NCBI RefSeq assembly: GCF_037572415.1
Contig: NZ_JBBHLB010000005.1
Location: 1-64,000 of the forward strand
Reading direction: 5' to 3'
Length of the DNA: 64,000 nucleotides
From: Flavonifractor porci
GTDB taxonomy: Bacteria; Bacillota; Clostridia; Oscillospirales; Oscillospiraceae
Shown: piece by piece, positions 48,870 through 56,262 of the stretch
How positions within the stretch are numbered: the stretch's first letter is position 1
How the letters are laid out: each line of letters begins with the position of its first letter
Program-made: the position numbers and the translations under genes
The notes under the pieces: model-generated
Seen by the model: only the letters and a program-made list of their open reading frames with translations
Told to the model about the DNA's origin: nothing
Database searches by the model: none

Positions 48870-49316
48870 TCAGTCCATTCTGGCGCACCGCAGCTCCAGC
48901 GCGGCCTCCACGATCTCCTGTAGATCCTCCATGATGGAGTCAAACTCGGCCCGCTCGCCGGTGTCGATAACATTGTCCTCGGTGATCCTCAGCAGCCGTC
49001 GGTCTGCATGAGACTCTGCAAAGGCGAAGATGCGGTTGGTCAACTTGGCGCTGGCCTCCAGCACGGACCTTGGCCGTATCTCCGGCACCACGCTGCTGTA
49101 CAGGCCATTCGTTTCCCGCAGGTGCTGGAAAGCCAGGTGCTGGGCGTTGTACAGGATCACCATCAGCTCCACTACCTCATTGGGAGGTACCCTCTGGCCG
49201 GTTTCATAAGCACGTACACTTTCCACAGATATTCCCAGCCGTTCTGCTGCCGCTTCCTGCGTCAGTCCGGCTGCCTTGCGGCAGGTCTTATAGATGTTCC
49301 GGTATTCCTCCGGCAT
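48870..49316 (-). CDS. XRE-family phage regulator
   Basis: 148 aa, AGGAGGAG before the ATG. HTH_3 at about 6-60 (NIYKTCRKAAGLTQEAAAERLGISVESVRAYETGQRVPPNEVV). The C-terminal part is an unnamed helical domain. First gene of the minus-strand early unit that runs to the replication genes. A 59-bp copy of its start region (ribosome site and ATG) recurs at 49808. Confidence 0.7.
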   Translation of the reverse strand: MPEEYRNIYKTCRKAAGLTQEAAAERLGISVESVRAYETGQRVPPNEVVELMVILYNAQHLAFQHLRETNGLYSSVVPEIRPRSVLEASAKLTNRIFAFAESHADRRLLRITEDNVIDTGERAEFDSIMEDLQEIVEAALELRCARMD

Positions 49317-49369
49317 GGTTATCTCCTCCTCTTTAGGGTAAAATGGTTATAAGATCAGCTGGCCTCCCG
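49311..49369. repeat. Direct repeat copy 1 (partner 49808-49867)
   Basis: 23 bases (CGGCATGGTTATCTCCTCCT...) are identical to the second copy, and the rest up to CAGCTGG-TCCCG is closely similar. Copy 1 is the start region of the XRE gene plus the 3' end of a lost regulator whose last residues read FDALYGRARPEEREAS. Confidence 0.6.
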
Positions 49370-49470
49370 CTCTTCCGGCCTGGCCCGGCCATAGAGGGCG
49401 TCAAATGGCGATATCTTGCTCCCCACCACTGTCCGTGGTAAAATGTGGGCGGTAGAAGGGAGGTGAAACC

Positions 49471-49635
49471 ATGAACATAACAGATGTCAAAGAAGTTGAT
49501 ACCCTAAGGGACCATAAAACAGTAAACGAGCTTCTTCATTCTGGGAAATGGATTCTTCTCAACGTTGCTAATGGGACATACCCCGAAGACGGAATGGCTT
49601 ATATCCTGTTCACTGTTGGGCGAGTACTTGAGTGA
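49471..49635 (+). CDS. 54-aa small protein
   Basis: Starts MNITDVKEVDTLRDHKTVNE with a GGGAGGTGA site, ends ILFTVGRVLE. It matches the small phage/ICE proteins that begin with a DVKEVDT-like strand and a W-IL segment, but I cannot name a family. Convergent with the next small gene, with a 26-base overlap of the 3' ends. Confidence 0.55.
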   Translation: MNITDVKEVDTLRDHKTVNELLHSGKWILLNVANGTYPEDGMAYILFTVGRVLE

Positions 49636-49753
49636 CTGCCACCATAGCATTCGTTAAGGCAATTAGCTCTCTGTTATCCTCTGTTTCCGTAGAACGCTCG
49701 GAAAGTAGCTGCAACTGCTTTTCGAGCGTTTCTTTTATCTTGTTATCATCCAC
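49610..49753 (-). CDS. 47-aa small helical protein
   Basis: GTG start with AAAGGAGGTGAG. DDNKIKETLEKQLQLLSERSTETEDNRELIALTNAMVAV is coiled-coil-like. Supported by a strong ribosome site; no family recognised. Confidence 0.5.
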   Translation of the reverse strand: MDDNKIKETLEKQLQLLSERSTETEDNRELIALTNAMVAVTQVLAQQ

Positions 49754-49807
49754 CCCGCTCACCTCCTTTCTCAACTTGCGGCATCATTTCCACACTCGGA
49801 CATCTCC

Positions 49808-49867
49808 CGGCATGGTTATCTCCTCCTCTTCGGGGTAAAATGGATTTGGGGATCAGCTGGCGTCCCG
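49808..49867. repeat. Direct repeat copy 2 (partner 49311-49369)
   Basis: It carries a duplicated ribosome site and ATG of the XRE gene, but the frame after the ATG stops after nine codons. It then runs into the 3' end of the 71-aa regulator. Confidence 0.6.
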
Positions 49868-50068
49868 TACTGTCTGGCTGGGGAGCTTACGCCCCACAAG
49901 GGTATCCAGCGAAACCCTGAAAAAGTCTGCCAGAATCAGCGCCGTTGACAGAGACGGTGTCCGCTTTCCCTTCTCCAACTGACATACCAGAGCGGGAGAG
50001 AGCCGTGTTGCCCTGGCCAGCTCCAGCTGGGACAAGCCCATTTGCTCCCGCAACTCTCTGATCTTCAC
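49853..50068 (-). CDS. XRE-family regulator, short
   Basis: 71 aa, GTG start with GAGGGGAGGG. A minimal HTH_3 (KIRELREQMGLSQLELARATRLSPALVCQLEKGKRTPSLSTALILADFF). Cro-like in size and position: divergent from the DUF2513 gene and within the lysogeny control region. Confidence 0.7.
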   Translation of the reverse strand: MKIRELREQMGLSQLELARATRLSPALVCQLEKGKRTPSLSTALILADFFRVSLDTLVGRKLPSQTVRDAS

Positions 50069-50157
50069 GTTTTCCCTCCCCTCCTGTTGTTCTTTAACCG
50101 CTTATGTGGTATGATTTACAAATAGCAAATCACCATATCTGCAAAGGATGGATTGCA

Positions 50158-50550
50158 ATGCGACTAAACCCTGACTGTGTCCGTGAAGTACTTCTCGCAA
50201 TAGAAGACGCTGCACTTGGTGATCATATTTCTCCTGCGACGCTTCATCGTTCCTTGTCCCAATATACGGAAGAAGAAATCGAATACACCTGCCTTATCCT
50301 GAGTGACGGCAACTTTTTGCAAGTTATGACCATTCAACTGCCGGGACAGGAAATGCCAGGCGTTAAGTCAATCATTCGATTGACGTTCCAGGGCCATGAA
50401 TTTATTGCAAAAATCCGTGACCCAGAACGCTGGCCAAAACTTAAAAAAGCTGTTTCCACAGTGCGGGATTACTCCCTGTCTGCCCTGAATGCCATCGCTG
50501 ACGGTGCATCTGCTGCCGCCATCAGTACTTTGGTTTTCGGCCAGGCCTAA
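50158..50550 (+). CDS. DUF2513-family protein
   Basis: 130 aa from ATG 50158 (AAAGGATGG). MRLNPDCVREVLLAIED, the SQYTEEEIEYTCLILSDGNFL and IIRLTFQGHEFIAKIRDPERWPKLKKAV segments match DUF2513, a winged-helix-like protein common in Firmicute prophages next to repressors. Function unknown. Confidence 0.75.
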   Translation: MRLNPDCVREVLLAIEDAALGDHISPATLHRSLSQYTEEEIEYTCLILSDGNFLQVMTIQLPGQEMPGVKSIIRLTFQGHEFIAKIRDPERWPKLKKAVSTVRDYSLSALNAIADGASAAAISTLVFGQA

Positions 50551-50716
50551 AAATCTCATCAATCACTTTTCGGGTATTCGCATGAATCTCTTTGTCTGTT
50601 GGAAGAGGATATCCTCGATCTCTCCAACAGTACAGGATCGTTTTGATTGTCACCCTGGAAAAGAACAAACAAACAGCGCAGACAACCGTGGTAATGCCCA
50701 AAATCGCAGTCAGCAT
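50522..50716 (-). CDS. Small single-membrane-span protein
   Basis: 64 aa. LTAILGITTVVCAVCLFF is an N-terminal membrane segment followed by TIKTILYCWRDRGYPLPTDKEIHANTRKVIDEIF. It overlaps the DUF2513 gene end by 29 bases in the opposite direction. An operator-like palindrome lies 29 bases upstream of its start. Possibly a superinfection or inner-membrane factor; unrecognised. Confidence 0.45.
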   Translation of the reverse strand: MLTAILGITTVVCAVCLFFSRVTIKTILYCWRDRGYPLPTDKEIHANTRKVIDEIFRPGRKPKY

Positions 50717-50744
50717 CGCATCTCCCCCCTTCCTGCTTGCCGGT

Positions 50745-50757
50745 AAACCTGTGGTTT
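50745..50757. promoter_or_regulatory. Palindromic operator copy 1
   Basis: AAACCTGTGGTTT, a perfect 5-bp inverted repeat with a 3-bp centre. A ~55-bp surrounding segment is repeated around 51168-51226. Confidence 0.5.
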
Positions 50758-50812
50758 GCTATGGGTTAATGGTGATTCTTTAAATTCCTCCCAACGAAAG
50801 GAGGTGAGGAAA

Positions 50813-50992
50813 ATGTTTTGCCCGTTTATCAACGGCGAGTGCCGTGAAGATTGTACCTTCCGGCACCTTGCAAGAGCCAGTACAGGAGGCATGATAAGCA
50901 ATACCTCTCTGTGTGCCTTGGCTATTGCAGCAGATCAGCTGGATCAGTACATCCTGATGCGGATTATGGAAGCCGAGGATCAGAACTCGTAA
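50813..50992 (+). CDS. 59-aa cysteine-containing small protein
   Basis: MFCPFINGECREDCTFRHLARAST has four cysteines, and the second half (LCALAIAADQLDQYILMRI) is helical. AAAGGAGGTGAG lies before the ATG. Such short C-rich proteins are usual in Clostridia prophage control regions. Overlaps the convergent gene 50980-51153 by 13 bases. Confidence 0.5.
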   Translation: MFCPFINGECREDCTFRHLARASTGGMISNTSLCALAIAADQLDQYILMRIMEAEDQNS

Positions 50993-51153
50993 TCCAGGCC
51001 GGGGACAAACTGCACTGCTGCGGTCCCTTCAATGGTCCTTCCACATCGGAGCAAAATGGCCTTGGCCTGCCGCACAGTGCAGTTTTCCTGCTCCAGCAGG
51101 TGGATGATCTTATCATGAATCTCCGTCTGCTTTTCAAAAGTCAGTTCTTCCAC
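50980..51153 (-). CDS. 57-aa small helical protein
   Basis: GTG start with GGGGGTGAG. EELTFEKQTEIHDKIIHLLEQENCTVRQAKAILLRC resembles a short HTH-like pair of helices. First minus-strand ORF left of the repressor; palindromic operator copy 2 lies 30 bases upstream. Confidence 0.5.
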   Translation of the reverse strand: MEELTFEKQTEIHDKIIHLLEQENCTVRQAKAILLRCGRTIEGTAAVQFVPGLDYEF

Positions 51154-51182
51154 CGCCGCTCACCCCCTTCCTGCTTTCTAGT

Positions 51183-51195
51183 AAACCTGTGGTTT
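51183..51195. promoter_or_regulatory. Palindromic operator copy 2
   Basis: AAACCTGTGGTTT again, in the same relation to a minus-strand gene start as copy 1. Likely targets of the phage repressor or Cro-like protein. Confidence 0.5.
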
Positions 51196-51251
51196 GCTAC
51201 GGGTTAATCATAATTCTTCAATTTCAGATTGTCAATAAATTATCGTCATTT

Positions 51252-51268
51252 TCAGACTATTTGTCTGA
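51252..51268 (+). promoter_or_regulatory. Palindrome in front of the repressor gene
   Basis: TCAGAC, TATTT, GTCTGA: a 6-bp perfect inverted repeat in the AT-rich leader 36 bases before the repressor start. A related TTCAGATTGTC lies at about 51222. Possibly the repressor's own operator. Confidence 0.45.
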
Positions 51269-51303
51269 TATTACAGATTCTTTTTATAAAGGAGCAATGC
51301 CCC

Positions 51304-51927
51304 TTGGATGTCAAAGGATTTGTGCAAAACATCAAACTCTATTGTGACAAAAAAGGTATCAAGCCTACTGTAGCCTGCAAAGAGAGCGGAGCCGGAAAAG
51401 ATCTGATAAATCAGATTGAGCGACGTGGCAGTATGCCATCAATCGAGAAAGTACAGATGTTGGCTGACTACCTGGGGGTGACAACCAGCGAATTGCTGGG
51501 TGAGGCACTTGGCAGTTCACCCTCCGGCGTCCGCATCCCCGTCCTCGGCACCATTCCCGCCGGCATCCCCCTGGACGCCATAGAGGATATCCTGGACTGG
51601 GAGGAGATCCCGGCAGCCTGGGCCACCGGCGACCGCCAGTATTTTGGCCTGCGTGTCAGGGGAGACAGTATGTACCCCCGCTATCTGGACGGGGATACCG
51701 TGATCCTGCAAAAAGAAACGACCTGCGAGAGCGGTGATGACTGCGCCGTTTTGGTCAACGGCTCAGAAGCCACTCTTAAGCAGGTCATGATCAAAGGGGA
51801 CGGCAGCCTGGAGCTGCGCCCCACCAATCCAGCTTATCCTCCGCGCACCTACTCCCCCGCTGAGATCGAGTCCATCCCGGTCCAGATCATCGGCGTGGTG
51901 GTAGAACTCCGGCGAAAGATAAAATAA
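51304..51927 (+). CDS. LexA/CI-like phage repressor with S24 protease domain
   Basis: 207 aa from a TTG at 51304 (AAAGGAG 9-10 bases upstream); an upstream ATG has no ribosome site. The HTH_3 (about 4-62: NIKLYCDKKGIKPTVACKESGAGKDLINQIE) binds operators. The C-terminal S24 peptidase (RGDSMYPRYLDGD with the catalytic Ser, and SEATLKQV with the Lys) allows RecA-stimulated self-cleavage and SOS induction. Maintains lysogeny. Confidence 0.9.
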   Translation: MDVKGFVQNIKLYCDKKGIKPTVACKESGAGKDLINQIERRGSMPSIEKVQMLADYLGVTTSELLGEALGSSPSGVRIPVLGTIPAGIPLDAIEDILDWEEIPAAWATGDRQYFGLRVRGDSMYPRYLDGDTVILQKETTCESGDDCAVLVNGSEATLKQVMIKGDGSLELRPTNPAYPPRTYSPAEIESIPVQIIGVVVELRRKIK

Positions 51928-51929
51928 AG

Positions 51930-51950
51930 GTGTCCAAGTTGGACACTTTT
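51930..51950 (+). terminator. Short hairpin after the repressor gene
   Basis: GTGTCC, AAGTT loop, GGACAC, then TTTT. It directly follows the repressor stop and could be a weak terminator or a binding palindrome. Confidence 0.45.
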
Positions 51951-51965
51951 GGGAGCGTGAATTTA

Positions 51966-52499
51966 ATGGGTTTTTTCTCATTTATCTTCGGTGGCGGTTC
52001 ATCTAGCTCTGGAATGGAATATGTTAATAAGTACCGCCCATTGATGCTCAACATTGTTGCTGGCGATATGCCGAAAACAGATACAAAAGGAAATAAAATC
52101 TCAAATATAACCAGAATTAACATATCTGGTACAACCCATCAGCACTTGAACTCAAACCCAAGAAAGGAAATCAAGCGATTAAAGGCCGGACAGCTCCTTG
52201 TACTTGTACCTGATCCAGATAATGAACACGACCATGAAGCCGTTCGGGTAATGACAACCTACGGCAAGCAAATTGGCTGGATTCCAAAAAACTATCCAGA
52301 CAAAGCGCTCATTTTTAAAAGGCTTATGGAGCAGTATGAGCTTTTTTGCTGTATCTATGATTGTGGCATTTCAAAGTCTGATATACCTTGGTGCGAAATT
52401 ACGATTGTTACATATGGCACCCCATTTGATCCAAGTCTGGAAGAAAAAAGCCCAAATTCTTACTCAACATTTATGCTCAAAATGAAAGGCCGCATTTAA
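51966..52499 (+). CDS. HIRAN-domain protein
   Basis: 177 aa from ATG 51966 (GGGAGCG). The core, VAGDMPKTDTKGNKISNITRI and the LKAGQLLVLVPDPDNEHDHEAVRVMTTYGKQIGWIPKNYPDKAL segment, is the HIRAN fold, which binds single-stranded 3' DNA ends in eukaryotic repair proteins. Bacterial single-domain versions occur in prophages. More AT-rich than the integrase. The N-terminal GFFSFIFGGGSSSS may be a linker. Confidence 0.75.
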   Translation: MGFFSFIFGGGSSSSGMEYVNKYRPLMLNIVAGDMPKTDTKGNKISNITRINISGTTHQHLNSNPRKEIKRLKAGQLLVLVPDPDNEHDHEAVRVMTTYGKQIGWIPKNYPDKALIFKRLMEQYELFCCIYDCGISKSDIPWCEITIVTYGTPFDPSLEEKSPNSYSTFMLKMKGRI

Positions 52500-52507
52500 G
52501 TTAAAAA

Positions 52508-52527
52508 GCCGGGGCTCACGCCCCGGC
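52508..52527 (+). terminator. Terminator between HIRAN and integrase genes
   Basis: GCCGGGGC, TCAC loop, GCCCCGGC, followed by CTCTTAAAA. Eight-bp GC stem directly after the HIRAN stop. Confidence 0.65.
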
Positions 52528-52587
52528 CTCTTAAAACGCCAAAAATTGAACATCCGTATTACAATAATATTACGAAAGGAGGAAGTC

Positions 52588-53796
52588 ATGCCAAAACGCA
52601 ACCTTCCCGAATTTTATTATGACGAAAAGCGGCAGCAATATCGCAAGCGGATCACGCTCCCCGACGGGCGCAAAAAGGACCTCTATGCCAAGGACAAAGC
52701 CACGCTCCGCAGGAAGGTAGCAGAGCTGCGCCGCGACATTGAGGAGTACGGCTATGACGCCGAAAACCCCACCCTGGCCGAGTACGCCATCCAGTGGTGC
52801 GCCAGGCGGCTTCCCGGCCTGTCTGAGGCCAGGAAAAGTGACTACAGAAATGCCATCAATAATCATATACTCCCCGGCCTGGATGGCAACAAGCGGCTGC
52901 GGGAGATCTCCACAGCGGACATAGATCTCTTTATGGCCAGCAAAGCAGATATCAGCAGCTCCCTGCACGGTAAGATCACCAGCACCCTTAAGCAGTTGTT
53001 TGCCGCTGCCGTCCGGGAGGGAAAGCTGCGCACCTCTCCCGCCGAGCACGTTCGCGCCGGAGGGAAAAAAGCCGCAGAAAAGACTCCCCTTTCCGAAGGA
53101 CAGCAAGCCGCCCTCATCAAAGCTGTGGAAGGCACAGCAGCCTTTCCATTTGTCATGCTTGGATTGTATGCCGGTCTGCGGAAAGAGGAGATCCTGGGCC
53201 TTCAATGGGACTGTGTGGCCCTTTCAGGCCCGGCGCCTCATCTCTCCGTGGAGCGCACCTGTACCCACGCTTCAAACAGCGCCATCGTCACCTCCACGCT
53301 CAAGACCAAGGCAGCAAAGCGGAAAATCCCGTTGCCGCCTCCCCTACTCCACTGCCTCCAGTCGTGGCGCATTCAAAACCCCTATGATTATGTGGTGCCC
53401 AACTCGGAGGGCGGCCCCCGCAGCCGCCAGTCCTTCCGCCGCCTGTGGGAGATTGTGGAGAACCGCACCGCCGGTACCAGCTACCGCTGGGACCGGGAGA
53501 AAGGCCACAATATGCCGGTACAGCGGACCCTGGGGGAAAAGATCACCAACCATGCTATAGTCTGCTCCCTCGACTTCCACTGTACCCCGCACCAGCTCCG
53601 CCACACCTATATCACCAACCTGTGCGCTTCAGGTCTGGATATCAAAAAGATTCAGTACCTGGCCGGTCATGCCAATGTACAGATGACCCTCAACATTTAT
53701 GCCCATGTTGTGGATAATCGTCCGGAAGATCTCTTTGACGATGTCTGTACGGCGTTCCACTCCACCCAAAGTGTCCCCCCTGCCAGTACCCCCTAA
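52588..53796 (+). CDS. int: Prophage tyrosine integrase
   Basis: 402 aa from ATG 52588 (AAAGGAGGAAG). The N-terminal AP2-like arm-binding domain (YYDEKRQQYRKRITLPDGRKKDLYAK) is followed by the SAM-like core-binding domain (TLAEYAIQWC). The catalytic domain has Arg in GLYAGLRKEEILGLQW, HxLRHTY (HQLRHTY) and the nucleophile in NVQMTLNIYAH. Integrates the phage at the tRNA-Lys 3' end. Its stop codon overlaps the first of three TACCCCC arm motifs next to attR. Confidence 0.92.
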   Translation: MPKRNLPEFYYDEKRQQYRKRITLPDGRKKDLYAKDKATLRRKVAELRRDIEEYGYDAENPTLAEYAIQWCARRLPGLSEARKSDYRNAINNHILPGLDGNKRLREISTADIDLFMASKADISSSLHGKITSTLKQLFAAAVREGKLRTSPAEHVRAGGKKAAEKTPLSEGQQAALIKAVEGTAAFPFVMLGLYAGLRKEEILGLQWDCVALSGPAPHLSVERTCTHASNSAIVTSTLKTKAAKRKIPLPPPLLHCLQSWRIQNPYDYVVPNSEGGPRSRQSFRRLWEIVENRTAGTSYRWDREKGHNMPVQRTLGEKITNHAIVCSLDFHCTPHQLRHTYITNLCASGLDIKKIQYLAGHANVQMTLNIYAHVVDNRPEDLFDDVCTAFHSTQSVPPASTP

Positions 53797-53824
53797 AGCA
53801 AGAATACCCCCTTATTTTACCCCC
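53787..53824. promoter_or_regulatory. Putative integrase arm sites, right end
   Basis: TACCCCCT at 53787-53794 and 53805-53812 and TTACCCCC at 53817-53824. Same octamers as inside attL. They lie between integrase and attR, the usual place for arm-type sites. Confidence 0.55.
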
Positions 53825-53871
53825 AAACATCTGGCGGCCTGTGCGTATTCTGACATAGTATGTGCAAATAC

Positions 53872-53908
53872 AAAAAAGCCTTGAACCATTGCGGCTCAAG
53901 GCTTTTTT
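53872..53908. terminator. Bidirectional terminator next to attR
   Basis: AAAAAAGCCTTGA and inverse, with T-runs on both strands. It ends integrase transcription on the plus strand and the tRNA transcript on the minus strand. Confidence 0.75.
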
Positions 53909-53919
53909 GCTTGTTTACT

Positions 53920-53967
53920 TGGTGACCCGTCGGGGATTCGAACCCCGGACCCACTGCTTAAAAGGCA
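53920..53967. repeat. Prophage attR core within intact tRNA-Lys
   Basis: The right copy of the 48-bp direct repeat. It forms the 3' part of the complete tRNA-Lys gene, so integration restores the tRNA. Confidence 0.92.
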
Positions 53968-53995
53968 GTTGCTCTGCCGACTGAGCTAACGAGTC
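53920..53995 (-). tRNA. tRNA-Lys (anticodon TTT)
   Basis: 76 nt including CCA. Acceptor GACTCGT/ACGGGTC, D arm TAGCTCAGTCGGC, anticodon stem-loop with TTTTAA around TTT, T arm GGTTCGAATC. Last gene of the tRNA cluster and prophage attachment target. Confidence 0.95.
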
Positions 53996-53998
53996 ATA

Positions 53999-54073
53999 TG
54001 GCTGGGATGGCTGGGCTCGAACCAGCGAATGCGGGAGTCAAAGTCCCGTGCCTTACCACTTGGCTACACCCCA
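53999..54073 (-). tRNA. tRNA-Gln (anticodon TTG)
   Basis: 75 nt with CCA. Acceptor TGGGGTG/CATCCCA, anticodon stem CGGGA/TCCCG with loop CTTTGAC, T loop GGTTCGAGCC. Confidence 0.94.
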
Positions 54074-54134
54074 ACATGGCTGGTCAATAGCAAAGGGGCC
54101 GGAGCGGACGCTCCGGCCCTTCCGCCATGAGTTA

Positions 54135-54211
54135 TGGGGTGGATGACGGGACTCGAACCCGCGACACTCGGAACCACAATCCGATGCTCTACCAACTGAA
54201 CTACATCCACC
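54135..54211 (-). tRNA. tRNA-His (anticodon GTG)
   Basis: 77 nt with CCA and the extra 5' G (G-1) opposite C73 that marks tRNA-His. Anticodon loop TTGTGGT between TCGGA and TCCGA. Confidence 0.94.
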
Positions 54212-54233
54212 ATAGGAGAACCAAACAGGAAAA

Positions 54234-54310
<77 letters not shown>

Positions 54311-54313
54311 GTA

Positions 54314-54387
54314 TGGAGCGGGTGATGGGAATCGAACCCACGCGACCAGCTTGGAAGGCTGGGATTCTACCATTGAACTACACCCGC
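54314..54387 (-). tRNA. tRNA-Gly (anticodon TCC)
   Basis: 74 nt with CCA. Acceptor GCGGGTG/CACCCGC, anticodon loop CTTCCAA between CCAGC and GCTGG. First gene of the cluster. Confidence 0.95.
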
Positions 54388-54424
54388 ATGGGCGCTGACT
54401 GTTGTTAAGTACGTCAGCCAGAAT

Positions 54425-54453
54425 ATAATATCATGCCCTTCCCTATTTGTCAA
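54425..54453 (-). promoter_or_regulatory. Promoter of the tRNA cluster
   Basis: On the minus strand TTGACA (54448-54453), 17-bp spacer, TATTAT (54425-54430), about 40 bases before tRNA-Gly. Near-consensus, as expected for stable RNA genes. Confidence 0.85.
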
Positions 54454-54558
54454 CGCTTTTTTACATAGTGCAGAAAAATTTTTCTTGACGTTGCAAAAGA
54501 GTCCTTCTCTGGTTATGATGAAAGCACAGGTTATCCTGCAGAGGAGGAACATCCCGAT

Positions 54559-55221
54559 ATGAAAATCAGTTATCAGATGGTACGCCAATCAGAGGAGGTC
54601 CGCATCTATATCACACAGGCCGACCATTCTCTGTCGGCATTGGGTTTTACCGAGCATAGCTTTGCCCATGTGACCCGCTGCGCTGAGGTAGCTGCTGATA
54701 TCCTGGTACAGCTTGGTTATGATGCCCACCAGCAGGAACTGGCCCGCATTGCCGGTTTTATGCACGATATCGGCAACGTTGTCAATCGTCATGATCATGC
54801 TCAAACCGGTGCGGTAATGGCTTTTCGCATTTTGGATAACATGGGAATGGAACCTGCGGATATAGCTGCCGTGATTACCGCCATTGGCCATCATGACGAC
54901 TCTACCGCCTTTCCGGTTAACCCCGTGGCTGCCGCTTTGATCCTGGCCGACAAGACCGACGTGCGCCGCAGCCGTGTCCGCAACAAGGAGCACCAGAGCT
55001 TTGACATCCACGATCGGGTCAACTATGCCGCCGAACGCTCTGATCTTTCGTTGGACAAGGATGCCGGTACCATCACCTTGACCCTGACCATCAATACGGC
55101 ATTCTGCGCCGTTATGGACTATTTTGAAATCTTCCTGGAGCGGATGCTCCTGTGCCGCCGGGCAGCGGAACGCCTGGGACTTCAGTTTAAGCTGGTGATC
55201 AACGGTCTGGCTCTTCTGTAA
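54559..55221 (+). CDS. HD-domain phosphohydrolase
   Basis: 220 aa, GAGGAGGAAC before the ATG. HSFAHVTRCAEVAADIL (first His), GFMHDIGNVVNRHDH (HD), then AVITAIGHHDDSTAF and LILADKTDVRRSR (last Asp) form the metal-binding HD set. Family members hydrolyse nucleotides or cyclic dinucleotides; the substrate here is not evident. Monocistronic, divergent from the tRNA cluster and closed by a strong terminator. Confidence 0.8.
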   Translation: MKISYQMVRQSEEVRIYITQADHSLSALGFTEHSFAHVTRCAEVAADILVQLGYDAHQQELARIAGFMHDIGNVVNRHDHAQTGAVMAFRILDNMGMEPADIAAVITAIGHHDDSTAFPVNPVAAALILADKTDVRRSRVRNKEHQSFDIHDRVNYAAERSDLSLDKDAGTITLTLTINTAFCAVMDYFEIFLERMLLCRRAAERLGLQFKLVINGLALL

Positions 55222-55226
55222 AAGAA

Positions 55227-55259
55227 AACCCGGTTCGGCAAAAGCCGAACCGGGTTTTT
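55227..55259. terminator. Bidirectional terminator
   Basis: AACCCGGTTCGGC and inverse with an AAAA loop, followed by TTTTT on the plus strand. Separates the HD gene from the convergent membrane protein gene. Confidence 0.85.
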
Positions 55260-55267
55260 GGATGTAT

Positions 55268-56044
55268 TCACATAAGGCGCACGGTGTAGTAAACCGCCAG
55301 GATCAGCATCCAAGCCACTAACACACCATACAGCAGGGCCAGCGCTCCCAAGACCAGCGCCGCGATTACCACAACGGCCACCAGAGCGCAAGTCACATAA
55401 AGCATGGCATAGTTGGTGGTTTTGGGTAGAATCTCCTGAACTGTACCCTTGAAGTTCCACTGGCCCTTATGGGACTGAAGCAGCCGGAAGCACACGGCGG
55501 CAACAACGACGATCACTGCCAGCACCGTCAGATAGCCATACCCGACCAGAGGATTACCGCTGGTCTGAGAGGCAACCTTAACGCCCAGCAGGCCCAAAGC
55601 ACCGAGTACCGCAGCAAAGAAAAACTCCCGCTGATAGAGATAGTAGATCAGCGCCAGCACGGCTACCGCGGGCACCGCGATGTACAGGAAATTGATGCCC
55701 TTATCATAGAAGTAATGGATGACCACCGCACATACGGCCAACACCAGAGAAATTCCGGTCAGAACCCCAGGCAAACAAAGAGAGCGACCCGCACGCCAGA
55801 ACACCAGAGTCCAAATCAACAAAACCACAAAGCAGATCGGCAGCACAATCGCCAGTACATTAAACATACCCTGAAGGGCTACTGCAATGTAGACCTGTTC
55901 AGAGGGAAAGTTTACATACACCTTGTTCAGCAGAAGAAGCAGAGCCTCCAGCACCACAGCGCCCAGAATCCACCAGAGGACCTTGGTCAGGATAATGTCT
56001 TCTTCCCGTGCGCGCTGGGCTTTCTGTTGTTCTTTCTTATTCAT
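55268..56044 (-). CDS. Polytopic membrane protein, unrecognised
   Basis: 258 aa from ATG 56044 (CAGGAGATG); the longer frame upstream has no ribosome site. A charged cytoplasmic start (NKKEQQKAQRAREED) is followed by about seven membrane segments, for example WWILGAVVLEALLLLL, VLAIVLPICFVVLLIWTLVF and VVVIAALVLGALALLYGVLVAWMLILAV. No transporter motif seen. Core gene of unknown function between the HD hydrolase and ApbE. Confidence 0.65.
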   Translation of the reverse strand: MNKKEQQKAQRAREEDIILTKVLWWILGAVVLEALLLLLNKVYVNFPSEQVYIAVALQGMFNVLAIVLPICFVVLLIWTLVFWRAGRSLCLPGVLTGISLVLAVCAVVIHYFYDKGINFLYIAVPAVAVLALIYYLYQREFFFAAVLGALGLLGVKVASQTSGNPLVGYGYLTVLAVIVVVAAVCFRLLQSHKGQWNFKGTVQEILPKTTNYAMLYVTCALVAVVVIAALVLGALALLYGVLVAWMLILAVYYTVRLM

Positions 56045-56262
56045 GTATCCATCTCCTGTGGTAAAGTGTTCGGCGGACGACTCGAACAACCCGGAATTAT
56101 CAATCCCATATAGTTTATCAGAATCTGCCGCACATTGCAAGTCAAGAATCCCTTTTCTCTTTTCAATCGTTAAAAACTATGTTAAAATAGTATCTGCAAA
56201 ATTCCGAATCCGCGGCGCCATCGGTCTCTTGCAGGGCCGCACCATACAGAATGGAGTTCATC

